From Tamarix chinensis (lineage: Eukaryota > Streptophyta > Magnoliopsida > Caryophyllales > Tamaricaceae), in NCBI GenBank assembly GCA_030549775.1, contig CM060174.1, positions 93,698,132 through 93,762,131 on the forward strand: a stretch of 64,000 nt of DNA. Reading direction: 5' to 3'. How positions within the stretch are numbered: the first letter of the stretch is position 1; every line of letters begins with the position of its first letter. Shown piece after piece: positions 23,881 through 36,204 of this stretch. A program made the position numbers and the translations under genes. The notes under the pieces are model-generated. The model was not told the DNA's origin, searched no databases, and saw only the letters and a program-made list of their open reading frames with translations.

Positions 23881-26800
23881 AATGGAATAATTTAAAATAA
23901 TTAAACTCATAAAATAATAGGATGTAGTATTTTTGATAATAAGTTTATTTAATAATTTAATTTAATATAACTAAATATATGGGCTTAAAAAGAATAATTA
24001 TAGTAAAATACTAGTTTGAAAATTTATTTAAGCAAAAATAATATGGTAAAATAAAAAAATATTTATTCTTAATTTATTAAATACTCCTATCCAAATTTGC
24101 ATACTCTAAAATCCATAAATTAATTAAACTAAATAATTTTAAAAGCTAATTTATTTCAAATAAAAGCTATTTATTAAATTAATGGTTTCCTTAAATTTTG
24201 GGGGATTACAGTTAAATAAATACATTTACAATAGAGAATACGTACACATGCGAAATTCATAAAATATCACAATGTAGGTATTGATCGAAGCCTCTTTATT
24301 ACGTATAACAACTTTTAATCTTTCATTTATGTTAATTTCAGTAACCCCACAATTCTTAAATGGGTGGAATGATTTAAAGCACATCTCAAGGACAACACAC
24401 ATGAGCCACTATTATTATTTAGTATAACTAACCCAAAATCTCTTAGGGAAAAATGCTCCTAATCCACTATTCTTAAACTAGTGGAACCATCTAAAGCACC
24501 TCTCAAGGATAACACACCCAAGTTACTATTATTATCAGGTGAAATGGACCCCACGCCTAGGTCCTAACTCATGTACTCTTCCACTTTAAGTCATTAATAT
24601 TGAATTCATTAGGTTAATTGTCTCAAATCGTATTATTATTCAATTTTATTTCAGGGCCTCACTATTCTTAATATTATGGAATAGAATAATGAACTTCTTA
24701 AGATAAAATGCTTCTAAGTCACTATTATCTTCTTGTGGAACGAACCCATAAAACACCTCGGCCTGAATCATGTGATCTTTTAAATTAAATGATTAATATC
24801 CTATTCATGATCGATTTGAAATGTAAAGCGGATAAAGCACTTCACAAAGATTCTAAGGTTGTTCTTTATGGTTAAGACATTTATATTCCTGAAGAAACCT
24901 AATTTCACATTTTTTTCATAACCCTTCTTATGTCACTCTTTTATCCACAAAACTTAACACCTTTTCCCCAGATATTATTATTATTAATATACTCAAGTTT
25001 CAAGCCCTAACTTTAGTGTCTTGCACATACGATAATAAACTTATATCAATAATTACTGTCCCCAAGATTTACAAACCCTAATTTCACAAGTATACCATAT
25101 AATTAATATATTCAATATAAATTCCCAAAACACTAATACGAACAACATATTTGATTTTGTGGTCTAACTCTATCATTTCACACATGTGATAATAACATTT
25201 CCATTTTAGAGTTGCTATGCCTAAATAAAGTAATTTTCATACTTTATTACAATCGGTTCATCCACAACTACTGTAACACTTCATATAAATTCCTTGGAAT
25301 ATTCTAGATAGTGTAATACATAAAAGTACTATGATTCCCATATTAAACACATATTGATAAAAATGCCTTTACCAATAACATGAGCCCTTATTTCATGCAG
25401 ATCTCACATATATTGGTAACATTCATTGCAAATCCTTCATTTATATCCATATACCATATTATACTAATTTCACAATCATCATAACTACCATTTTACATCT
25501 ATATATCACACCGAGGGTTTCCGCATAGAATATTATCGTACGATATCATCAAATACTTAACTTATTTTTCCATCATACAATATTAAATCTCATATCGTAG
25601 CATTAACAATAATAAATTTAAACACATGATAGTAATAACATGTTATCACACAAACTCATGCATAACACCTAGCAACAAAAATCCTAAACTATAACAAATA
25701 TCCTTACGAAAAATATAGCGGTCTCTAAGTAAGCTTATCCTATCCTGCCTAAGAAACCACAATCAAACACCATTATGATTTAACCATATAATTAAGGAAA
25801 TTTTAATTGAATGGGAGGGTAAAAGAATGGAGGAAAATTAAACCAACTAAGGTGAGTGTTTGGGAGAACTTTGGGCAACCAAGTGGGGAGTAACAATTGG
25901 TTGTATCATGAATAAGGATGGAGCAATGACTAGTTGTGCCATTTCTAGGGGTGTGCACCGGTATAAATGGCTGAAGCAAGGGTATGTGCTAGCTAGTTTA
26001 GCTGAATGGTGATGGTGTAGTTTGGTGGTTGTTACTATAACTGAGGGAAGAAAATGAAGAGGGGAGATGTAGTGATAATGGTGAAAAGGAGGGGTGATGA
26101 CTAACTGTTTTGGTTGTTGGTTTTGGGGGAGGTTTGGTGAAATTTACTGGTGGTGAGAGTGATGTTTTGGTGTAGGCCATCATTGGTGGTGGAGGTGCTT
26201 CGACAACAGTTGCCGATTGTGGTTTTTGGAAGTTATTTTAGCAAAGGTGAGGAGGAGGGAAAGGAAAGAAATTAGGTTGCAATTAGTGATGGAGTTTTTG
26301 TAGAAAAATGGAGGGAAGAAATACATGGTTGGGAACATTTATTATGGGGTATATATATACATATACCTGCATGTAGGAAAGGGGAAATGATTGGCCAAAT
26401 TTTTTAATCCAAACCCATGATCGTAGGAGCTGGGAAATAATAATTTGAGGGGGTAGGGAGTGGCTTGTAAAGGGACGGGGAGGTGATAGGGCATGGAAGG
26501 CATTGTCTAGGGATACTGTTTCAAGTAAGAAGAAGGGGAAAGGAAAAAAGGGGTTGGCTAAAGGAATAAAAAGGAGAAAGAACAAAAAAGGGAAAAGAGG
26601 GAAAAGAAAAAGAGAAGATAATAGGTTTGGTTTTAAATTAAAATTAGGTTAATATAATTTAGGTTTAGATATTAAGATAGTTTAATCATCGATCAATTGA
26701 TATGGGGGGAAAATTGTAGGGTTAGAGAGTTAGGATAAGGTAGAAATATTAATTTTTTGAGATTATAAGTGGGTTACAATTAAAACAATCAAGATTAGGT

Positions 26801-26932
26801 TTAGCTAAAATTTGGGGCATTTCGGGTATGGGTGGGGAACATTTCACGTAGGAAGAAGGGGAGATAGAGGGGAGAGAGCAAAAGAAAAAGGGGAAGGAAA
26901 AATAATTGTGGGTTTAGAATAAGATTTAGATT

Positions 26933-28166
26933 TGATAGGAATGAATTATGTCAATCATATGGACTTTAACATGAAGGTTTAATATGATTATATGATATAT
27001 TTTTTATATAATTTAGTTCACTTGTTCTTTTTTACTTCTCTTGTTCATATTTTGTAGGTGTTTCAAGAATATGGGATCAAAAGGAGATAAAACACTATAG
27101 TTGGAAAAAAATAGAAGTAAACCCAAGTACTCAAAGTATAAAATCCAAACATTATGAGATATGAATTTGGAAAAGTGTTGGACATAAAAGTTATAGATAT
27201 TTTTGTTAGATTTCCAACTCATCGAAACAATAGCTACTTTGAGAGCACTGAAGAGAGATCTAGGGTTACTTGTTTGGCATCATCCAATCCGATCCCACCT
27301 CTAATTCATCTACAATCTTCCATCTCTTGATCTCAATTTCTTATTCCCAGTCGGACGGATAGAATAATGAATTTCTCTTCTTGAATAAAGAGGTTATTAT
27401 ATTTTTCCTTTGGCTTTTATTTATTTTGTTCAATTGATCAATTCTTTATGTTTAAGATGTTGAGATTAATGAAAGCCATGATTAACTAATTGATTTATGC
27501 AGAGGTGAAGGAAAATCCTCTGATCCGTATGTGTTGAGAATCTGAACCCTACCCAATCTAATTCCTTGTCATATGTGTTTTGCTAATGATTTAATTAGAA
27601 TAATAGAGAAACTTGATCACTTTTGTATTATTATTTAGAGAGACCCAACAAGATTCGAAAAATGATTAGGAGTGGGCTCCATTAGCATGACTAAATATCA
27701 AACCACAAAGTCGAGAGACGTTGGTTGGCTTCTACAACTAAAAAAAGGGAATACAATACATGATAATGCATTGTCTAGTTTTGTATTCATACTAGAGATA
27801 GATGACTCCTAATAGAGAATAGGGTGTAGTGGCTCGAGAGAGCATTACACTACATACTTTGTTTGAAATTTATGACAAAGTGTTATAATTTGGGATTTGG
27901 GATTAATATTCAATCACACTGGGGTGGAGGGGATTGAACGGAACCTTAGTCTTTCCTCTAACTAAATTTCACTTATTTTTATATTATAGTTGGGTTTAGT
28001 TTGCACATTTTCTTTTCATTTAGACTTAGACATTATCTACCCCTATCATTAATCTAGACTTAGACATAGGAGATATTTCCATTGTCCTATTACTCACATC
28101 CTATTCTCTGTGGGATCGACTTCGCATGCTACTTCAATACTGTACACTTGCGGTTAGAAGCCATCA
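26933..28166 (+). repeat. 5' LTR of the Athila-type element
   Basis: It starts TGATAGGAATG and ends CCATCA, just before the primer-binding site. It is 1234 bp against 700 bp for the 3' LTR. The two align over the first 250 bp or so and again from about 27870, but the middles differ by large, partly reciprocal insertions or deletions. Confidence 0.85.
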
Positions 28167-28172
28167 AGTTTT

Positions 28173-28190
28173 TGGCACCGTTGCCGAGGA
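28173..28190 (+). other. tRNA-Asp-type primer-binding site
   Basis: TGGCACCGTTGCCGAGGA lies 6 bp after the 5' LTR. It matches the tRNA-Asp complement used by Athila-type elements except for what look like two G-to-A changes. Confidence 0.75.
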
Positions 28191-28332
28191 CTAAGAAACA
28201 AGTGACCTCAGGGTCCGAGAGATTTTCTTTGCTTTAGACATTTGTATTTCTATTTATTTTATTTTATTTTATTTCTAATCCTTCTAAAGTTTGTTTGAGT
28301 GGTTTTCTGACTTTGCACAGGATCTCTAATGC

Positions 28333-29900
28333 ATGACCCACTCTTGTGGGGGTGAGCTAGAGCCATTTGATCGAGAGATTGAGACAAATTTACATAGGTT
28401 GCACAGATTGGATAGACGTGCTGAAGGCATGGAAAACACTAAGAACCAACAAGCTATTAATCCACAAGACATGCATCCTCCACAAGTGTTGAATCCAAAT
28501 TTACAACACAATCCGATTCTTCCACAGGCACCACTTTACGTGTAAGTACAAGCTCCAGTGGGTAGATCTCTTAACGACTATGCCACCCCAAATATAGATG
28601 GTATAGGTTCTAGCATTAGATGGCCCGTAGTTCAAGCACACATCTTTGAAATTAAACTGGTAATTATTCAGATGATTCAAATAGCATTTCAATTTGGAGG
28701 ATTGCCAAATGATGACCCAAATGCTCATATTGCTAAATTTCTTGAGATTTGTGATACTTTAAGGCATAATGGGGTTTATGATGATGCCATAAGGCTTAGG
28801 CTTTTCCCCCTCTCTCTTAGGGATAAAGCTAAGAGTTGGTTACAATCTTTGCCGATGGGATCAATTACTATGTGGGATGATATGGCTCGATAATTTCTTG
28901 CTAAATTTTTTCCACCAACAAAAACTACTAAGATGAGAAATGATGTTACTACTTTTGTGCAGTATGATCAATAATCATTATTTGAAGCATATGAAAGAAT
29001 TGCTAAGAAAATGTCTTCACCATGGTCTACCTATTTGGTTGCAAGTTCAAACTTTTTATAACGGTTTGTTTTCTACTAACAGTTACATGCTTGATGCAGC
29101 TACAAGTGAGATAATCATGAATAAGACCCCAGAAGATGCCTATGATTTTATTAAGGATTTAGCAGCTAATTGTCATTAGTGGCATGCTGAGAGATTATCT
29201 AGTAGGAGTACGGGCATCCATTATGTTGATGTTGTCACTACTTTTTTGGCTCGGTTAGATGCTTTGACTAAACAAGTGGCTAACTTGAGTGCTTCTACTG
29301 TGTAGGTCTCGATTGTGATATGTGACTTATGTGGTGGACTTCGCGCTAGTATTGAGGGCCAGATGGGTAACCTTTTTGTACAATCTTCTGAGCAGGCTAA
29401 TTTTGTTTCAAATTTTGGCAGGTCTAACAATAATTTGTACTCAAACACCTACAATCTTCGTTGGAGGAATCACCCAAATTTTTCTTAGAGAAATCAAAAC
29501 CCAACTCAGGCTCCAATTCAAGTAAGACCATCTTCAGGATACCAAACCACGACCCCTGAACCAAAACCAAGTTTAGAAGAATTGCTTACTAAGTTCATAA
29601 ACTAAACTGAGTCTAGATTCCAAAATCAAGAAACTCAAATGCAAAATTAGGAGGCTTCTTTGAAAAACTTAGAGGTGCAAGTATGACAGGTCGCAAATAT
29701 GATCTCTAAAAGAGACCAGGGAACCTTGCCTAGCAATACAGAAAGGAACCTATGAGAGGATGCAAAGGCAATCACATTGAGGAGTGGTAAAGAGTTGTCT
29801 AATATACCATCTCTGAGCGTGGAAGAAAATGGTAAGAAAAAGGCAGTTGATGAGTAGCCCATAGAAATTTCTAATTCTCAAAATGAGGTAAGAGGTAACC
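28333..29900 (+). pseudogene. Athila-type gag remnant
   Basis: The first two parts, 28333-28545 and 28558-28893, share a frame separated by stops. The second holds the capsid-like core, with FGGLPNDDPNAHI, FLEICDTLRHNGV, RLRLFPLSLRDKAKSWL and SLPMGSITMWDDMA, all typical of Athila/Tat gag. Homology continues through FLAKFFPP after a stop. It then shifts frame near 28970-29040 (reading TFYNGL and SEIIMNKTPEDAYDFI at 28940-29179) and decays further downstream. Gag would form virus-like particles that package the element RNA. This copy cannot make the protein. Confidence 0.85.
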
Positions 29901-30129
29901 CCACACCTAGTGATGGTTCGCATCATTAGGTAAAACCTTATCAACATTGCGTATCATTTCCCCAAAGGTTGAAACAACAGAAATTGGATACATAATTTTC
30001 TAAGTTTCTTGAAATTTTTAAGAAATTACATAAAAATACTGCATTTGTTGATGCTTTAACCGAAATGCCTAGTTATGCTAAACTTTTAAAGGAAATTTTA
30101 GCTCGCTAAAGGAAACTAGAGGATTACGA

Positions 30130-30656
30130 GATGGCTAGACTTAATGAGGAGTGTTTTAATGTGTTCCAAATCAAACTACCACCTAAGCTAAAAGATCCAA
30201 GAATTTTACTATTCCTTTCAATATCAGTAATTTACATTTTAATAAGGTTCTTTGCGATCTTGGTGCAAGCATTAACCTCATGCCCTTTTCCATTTTTAGG
30301 AAGCTTGGATTAGGTGAACCAAAGGGCACAACCATATCTCTCCAACCAGCGGATCGATCAATCAAGTATCCACATGGTATTATTGAAGATGTGCTAGTAA
30401 AAGTTGACAAGTTCATCTTTCCTGTGGCTTTGTCATTTTGGAGATGGAAGAGGATCATGAGGTACCTCTAATTCTAGGGAGACCATTTTTGGCCACAGGA
30501 AGAACTCTTATTGATGTTCATGAGGGTAAACTAATTTTGAGGATTAATGATGAACAAATTATTTTTAATGTATTTAATGGCATGAAATGTCCTCACAAAG
30601 AAGATACTTACTTACACATTGATTCTACTGATGAATGTATTAGTGAGTATTTTTAG
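30130..30656 (+). pseudogene. Athila-type protease-region remnant
   Basis: Overlapping open pieces at 30131-30313, 30280-30471 and 30438-30656 are joined by frameshifts. MPFSIFRKLGLGEPKGTTI and PHGIIEDVLVKVDKF match the segment after the aspartic protease active site in Athila/Tat pol, and LILGRPFLATGRTLIDVHEG continues it. The catalytic D-S/T-G region lies near 30250-30270 (ILVQA-type reading), where the frame is damaged. Confidence 0.75.
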
Positions 30657-30969
30657 GTGAACTGATTAGATGACCCATTAGAAGCATGTCTTCATAATGG
30701 ACTTGGTGAGTATAAGGAAGATGAGAGCCTTACAAAAGCAATCCACTATTTTAAGGTGTCTCCTTCGTATCTTAGATTTTTAAGGTTGCCACTTAGAGGC
30801 TTAGAGCATGATGAGATAAAAAAAATTAAAACCCTCCATCGAAGAGCCTTCTAACTTGAGCTCAAACCTCTTCTAGTGATTATTTCCTCTTCTTTGAGCA
30901 GGTTGATGGAAGAGAAGCTAGTGAGGTGTTGAAGGAGCACAAAAGAGTTTTGGTTGGACCATTGCAGAC

Positions 30970-32330
30970 TTAAAAGGAATCAGTCCATCTATATGTATGC
31001 ATAAAATTCTGATGGAGGAGGGTTGTAATCCAGTGGTGCAACCTCAACAATGACTTAATCCCACGATGCAGGAAGTGTTGAAAAAAGAAGTGATAAAATT
31101 ACTCGATGCAGGTGTAATTTATCCCATATTTGATATTGCGTGGATTAGTCTAGTGTAGGTGATACCTAAAAAGAGGGTATTACCATTTTGGCTAATGACA
31201 ATAATGAATCGATTATACGTACTGTAACAATCTGGTGTGTTTGTATGGATTATAGACGAGTAAATGATGCCACTAGAAAAGACCATTACCCTCTTTCCTT
31301 CATTGATTAGATGATAAAGAGACTGGCAGTGGTAGGCCATGAATTCTCCTATTTCCTGGATGGGTATTCAAGTTACATACAAATCCCTATTACACCTGAG
31401 GATCAAGAAAAAACAACACTCACGTGTCCTTACGGTACGTTTGCATATAGGAGAATGCCTTTCAGTTTGTGCAATGCTCCAGCTACTTTTCAGAGAAGTA
31501 TGATGGCAATTTTTCATGATATGATAGAGGATTTCATGGAAATTTTCATAGATGATTTTTTCTATGTTTGGATGTTCTTTTGATGCATGCCTAAATAATT
31601 TGGATAATGTGTTGAAAAGATGTAAAGACACAAATTTGGTCATTGACTAGGAAAAATGTCATTTTATGGTCTAAGAGGGGATTGTTATAGATCACAAGAT
31701 CTCTAACAAGGGGATTAAAGTTGATAAGGCAAAAATTGAAGTAATTAAAAAACTTTCCCCTCCCTCTACTGTTAAAGGTATCAGGAGTTTTTTGGGGCAT
31801 GCTGGCTTTTATCGAAGGTTTATTAAAGACTTCTCAAAAATAGTTAAGCCCCTATGTGAGTTGCATGCTAAAGATGCTACTTTCATTTTTTCTGATTAGT
31901 GCTTGCATGCGTTCAATAAGTTGGAAGAAAAGTTGATTAGTTCACCTATTATGGCATTTCCTTATTGGAATTTGCCCTTTTAATTAATGTGTGATGTAAG
32001 TGATTTTTCTTTTGGTGTTGTGCTGGGTCGAAGGAAAGATAAAAATTTTCGAACCATTTACTATGCTAGTAGAATTCTAAATTCTACACAACAAAATTAT
32101 GCTACTACTGAAAAAGAATTATTAGCCATAGCATTTGTGTTTGATAAGTTTCGTTCTTACTTATTGTTGAATAAATTCATTGTTTACACTGACCACTTTG
32201 CATTAAAGTACTTGTTTTCTAAGAGGGATGCTAAGGCTAGGATAATAAGATGGATATTGATGCTCTAAGAGTTCGACTTGATAAAAAGGGGATTGAGAAC
32301 AGTGTTGCAGATCATCTCTCATGACTTCCT
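30970..32330 (+). pseudogene. Athila-type reverse transcriptase and RNase H remnant
   Basis: The RT starts in broken form near 30970. A clear stretch at 31311-31583 reads LDGYSSYIQIPITPEDQEKT, RRMPFSLCNAPATFQ and FIDDF, the last being the catalytic YxDD-type box. Decayed thumb sequence follows (GHAGFYRRFIKDFSKIVKPL near 31797-31857). RNase H is open at 31987-32268 with [26 protein letters not shown] and [11 protein letters not shown]. Several in-frame stops are single changes from CAA, CAG or TGG. It is not functional. Confidence 0.87.
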
Positions 32331-32589
32331 CAATCTATTATAGAAGAGCTAACCAATTCCATAAATAAAGAATTTCCAGATGAGCACCTTTACAATGTTC
32401 AAATCACACCTACTCTATGGTATGTTGTTATAGCCAATTTCTTAGTAGGTAATAATCTTTCCCACTCATCTTTCATATCATCGCAAAAGGAAGTTTCTTT
32501 CTAAGGTAAAGTATCATTTTTGGGATAATATGTACTTGTTTAGAATTTGTATTAATCAAGTAATTTGGAGGTGTGTGAATGATGTGGAG

Positions 32590-33373
32590 ATTTTTTCCAT
32601 CCTAGAACATTGTCATAGTAAGGAGCTTGGAGGTCACTTTGGACCCACTAGGACTACAGCTAAGATTTTACAATGTGGCTTTTATTAGCCTAATATTTTT
32701 AAGGATGCTCACACCTTTGTTTCTACTTGTGATAGGTGTCAAAGGACTGGGAATATATCTTGAAAACATGAATTGCCCTTAACTAATACCATGGTTTGTG
32801 AATTGTTTGACGTTTGGGGTATAGACTTCATGGGACCATTCCCTTGTTCTTTTGGTAATGAGTATATCCTTGTGGCTGTGGAATATGTGTCCAAGTGGGT
32901 AGAATCTCTAGCACTTCCCACAAATGACGCCAAGGTGGTTGTTAAATTATTGAAACAAAATATTTCCATGTGCTTTGGCACACCTAGAGCTATCATTAGC
33001 AATGGAGGGAAGCATTTTTTACAATAAACAATTTCAATCCCTCCTAGCTAAATATGGAGTCACGCATAAAGTGGCAACTCCCTACCATCCTCATATAAGT
33101 GGTCAAGTTGAAGTAACCAATAGGGAGACTAAACGGATTTTGGAGAAAACCATAAGTGTAACTCAAAAAGATTGGTATATCAAATTAGATGATGCGCTTT
33201 GGGTTTATAAAATAATGAACAAAACTCCAATTGGCATGTCTCCCTACAGTTTGGTGTATGGGAAGGCATGCCATCTTCCTCTCGAACTTAAACATAAAGC
33301 ATATTGGGAATTAAAAATTCTAAATTTTAATTCAAGTGATGGAGGTAAGCATAGGGAAACTTCAACTAAATGA
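32590..33373 (+). pseudogene. Athila-type integrase remnant
   Basis: The zinc-finger part (HFGPTRT, CDRCQRTGN) is followed by a stop at about 32761. The catalytic core at 32773-33027 reads [19 protein letters not shown] and [11 protein letters not shown]. The second catalytic Asp is replaced by Asn (IISNGG where ISDGG is usual), a GAT-to-AAT change. A run of six T at about 33015-33020, one longer than the frame needs, shifts the rest to frame 32975-33373, where YHPHISGQVEVTNRE keeps the catalytic Glu. Confidence 0.85.
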
Positions 33374-35490
33374 AATGAATGATTTTTATTTTAACACGTA
33401 TGAGAATGCAAAGCTTTATAAAGAACTTACCAAGAAGTTAAACGATAAGCATATTCCATATCATGATTTTTTCAAGGAACAGCAGGTGCTTCTCTTTAAT
33501 TCTTAGTTGACGCTTTTCCTTGGAAAGTTGAAATCCCGATGGTCTAGCCCATTCTCGGTTGTAAACTTATATCCTTACGATGCGGTGGAAATTTTGCATC
33601 CTAAAAAATGAACGTTCATGCTTAACGGTTAATGAGTAAAACCATCTAATGGTGGTGGTTTTGACCAACTCAAGACCATTATTCTCTTGACAAAAAAAAA
33701 AAAATAGACAAGAGGGAGTCGAACTAAGAACTTTAAACAAACTCTTCTTGGGAGGCAACCCAAGTTTATGCTTTTATTTACCTTTTTTTTTGCTTTTGAT
33801 TTTTGTAACTTGTACCAACTCACGTATATTATGTGTTTATATTGTTCTAAGGGGTGAATTCTCAAAGAGGATGATGTGGGTTCCAAATAATATCAACAAA
33901 AGGAAGGAGAAAAATGAAGAAACGAAAAAAATTTAAAGTGCTGAAGTGTTGGGAGATTTTGGGAATTTAAGAATTAATTATTGACAACCCGTATCCAAGA
34001 ACTAGCAAGGGACGTTTTTCCACTACTGCACCACCACCCATCGAGTAAACATGGTCTGTGATTTCCTCTCTTCCCTTTTACCTTGTCTGCACATTGGAGA
34101 CAATGTGAATTATAAGCATATGGGAGATATTGTAGGGCTACATTTTCCTTTGATTGTGTTTCTTGCATTATATGTATAATTATGCATTTCTTATGTTTCT
34201 TAAAAAAAAAATTGAAAAATAATAAAAAATTTAAAATTAGAAATAAAAAAAAGTAGGAAATGATCTTTTAATGATGATAATAGATGGTTGTTTAACATGA
34301 GGTTGCAGTAAGTTGAGTTGACTTGTTGAAACCCTTTAACATTTTTTGAAAATGATTTTGATTTTTTAAGCTTAAATTTTTTGGTTGCATTCTTAAGGGA
34401 CGAGTGTAGTTATGTTGGTGAAATTGAGGGTCATATATGCATTGAGACTTTTCTATGGTTCATTGCAGTGTAACTAATACGGTGACTTGTTCTATGATTT
34501 AAAGGATTATAACTGACGTTTTTGTTTGGACCTTGTGAGATTGTGAGCCTAAAAGACCAATTCATCAAAAAGTAGCCTCGATAATTTTCTTATGTGTGAT
34601 GTCCCGCCATGGCTTGTGAAACTATAATTTTCAATGATTTTCTTTAAAATCACATGCGACTTATGATATGTATTAAGATGATAGAGGTATGTTTTCTTTT
34701 CTTATAAAACCTACATTAGTCAAATAGCCTAACCTTGACATTTTATCATTTGCTAACCCTTTTGAGCTTTTGGCTTATTTTATAGATCTAACCATACTTG
34801 TAACCTTTATCCGTGTATCCCTACCTTAGTCTACAGCAAGTGGGGTGATGAGTATATTGAAAACAAAGGTATAAGTATGGTGTATAGCTATTATTGATCA
34901 CACCTAATTGGTTCTAGAATTATAGCCTAAAAAGAAGAAAAAAAAGATGTCTTAACCTTCTTACCTTTTACCCTGTTGCAACCTTAAAAAGGCCTGTTGA
35001 TTATTGTGTGTTCTAAGACTTTATAGTGTTTGAGAACTAAGAAGCATTGCAAGCATATGGGTGATCATGTTCATGAGTATAAGGCCTTGAGCGAAACTTC
35101 AAAATTAATCCATATAAATAAACACAAGATAGGAGTGTTTCAAATACCTAAAGTGAGGTTGCTAGTTTGAAACTTGAGTCTTGTAAGAGTTTCGCTCATG
35201 GCTACCTGCAACCACGCATCATGTTATCCTTACATGATCCTCTTTGCATGATTTTTACTTAAGAACTCAACAATACATTTCCACTTCTTTCCTAAGTATG
35301 CAACATGAATGATATTTTTGAAAATTGTGTTTTTACATTTTGATGAAATTTGAAGTATTGATGAGTGGATTTGATTTGGTGTGATGTGAGTGTTTGAAAA
35401 ATATTTACTGAGAAAGGGATCTCACTTTTACCTATCACTTCTACTATATGCTTTTATATGTGTTGGTTGCTTGAGGACAAGCAATAAGTT
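33374..35490 (+). other. 3' non-coding region of the Athila-type element
   Basis: About 2.1 kb lie between the integrase and the polypurine tract. I looked for an envelope-like frame, as some Athila elements have, and saw none that can be supported. A poly(A) run with A-rich sequence is near 34200-34250. Confidence 0.6.
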
Positions 35491-35503
35491 AAGCACGGGG
35501 GAG
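35491..35503 (+). other. Polypurine tract of the Athila-type element
   Basis: AAGCACGGGGGAG lies immediately before the 3' LTR start, TGATAGG at 35505. It would prime plus-strand synthesis. Confidence 0.7.
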
Positions 35504-35504
35504 T

Positions 35505-36204
35505 TGATAGGCATGAATTATGTCAATTATATGGACTTTAACATGAAGGTTTAATGTGATTATATGATAATTTTTGTATATAATTTAGTCCACTTTTTCT
35601 TTTTTTAATACTCTTGTTCATATTTTGTAGGTATTTCAAGAATATGGAATCAAAAAGAGCTAAAACACATTAGCTAGAATAAAACAGAAGCAAACGCTAG
35701 TGCTCAAAGTATGAAAAGGAATAAAGACTTACAAATCTAAACACGATGCGATATGAATTTGGAAAAGTTTTGAACATAAAAGTTATATACATTTTTGTTA
35801 TATTTCCAACACATCAAAAATCACCTCAATAAAAGGTCAAATGAAGAAGTTATAACTGGAATACGAAACATGCGCAAAGTTGAAGAATCGAAACGACACT
35901 ACCGTGTTGACATTCATGACAAAGTATTTTAATTTGGGATTTGGGGTTAATATTCAATCACATTGGGGTTGAGGGGATTGACTGGAACCTTAGCCTTTTT
36001 TTTAACTGAATTTCACTTGTTTTTATATTATAGTTGGATTTAGTTTGTACATTTTCTTTTCATTTAGAGTTAACTATCATCTGCCCCTATCATTATTCTA
36101 AACATAGGAGATATTTTCATTATCCCATTACTCACTTCCTAGTATATGTGGGATTGACCATACATGCTACTTCAACATTGTACACTTGCAGTTAGAAGTC
36201 GTCA
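35505..36204 (+). repeat. 3' LTR of the Athila-type element
   Basis: It starts TGATAGGCATG and ends GTCA. It shares its first 250 bp and last 330 bp or so with the 5' LTR. It contains a middle segment (about 35810-35910) not seen in the 5' LTR and lacks about 0.6 kb of the 5' LTR. Confidence 0.85.

Larger units (their letters stand above)
18724..24210 (+). mobile_element. Very long (5.5 kb) LTR-like element E with exact 5-bp duplication
   Basis: It starts TGTAACACCCCC and ends GGGGGATTACA, and is flanked on both sides by GTTAA (18719-18723 and 24211-24215). The length is 5487 bp. Order of parts: a 5' segment with CCGCCACACTTAGTACC; a motif GGTACTGAGTAACC near 19149; CCACTATTAT/CCGGTGGATCGGT repeats including a 61-bp tandem pair; a long array of AATTACC minirepeats (about 20540-21960); a segment shared with 221-800; a purine-rich block (22620-23880); and an AT-rich tail. 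There is no gag or pol. It is probably a solo LTR of a giant-LTR retrotransposon, or a non-autonomous element. Confidence 0.82.
18212..26824 (+). mobile_element. Long LTR-like element D, nested in C and interrupted by E
   Basis: It starts TGTGACCCCTC and ends in a degraded GGGGCATTTCG. The 5-bp duplication GGTAT is exact (18207-18211 and 26825-26829). Without E and one copy of its duplication the length is 3121 bp. It has the CCACCGTAATCGATATAAG-like 5' segment, the GCTACGTACTGAG motif near 18671, and a gene-free G-rich 3' region (25800-26600). The end with a mutated CA is the less certain boundary. Confidence 0.7.
26933..36204 (+). mobile_element. Decayed Athila/Tat-type Ty3/gypsy retrotransposon
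   Basis: The 5' LTR (26933-28166) and 3' LTR (35505-36204) both start TGATAGG, followed by ATGAATTATG. The flanking 5-mers AGATT (26928-26932) and AGGTT (36205-36209) differ by one transition. A tRNA-Asp-like primer-binding site, then gag, protease, reverse transcriptase, RNase H and integrase remnants follow in order on the + strand, with a polypurine tract before the 3' LTR. The gag sequence (SLPMGSITMWDDMA, LAKFFPPTKT) and RT segment (PEDQEKTT, CPYGTFAYRRMPF) are typical of the Athila/Tat lineage. Many stops and frameshifts make it non-functional. It is inserted in element C. Confidence 0.9.

Noticed and set aside
33374..35490. Envelope-like gene downstream of the Athila integrase
   Set aside because: No open frame with a signal peptide or membrane segment and adequate length was found.
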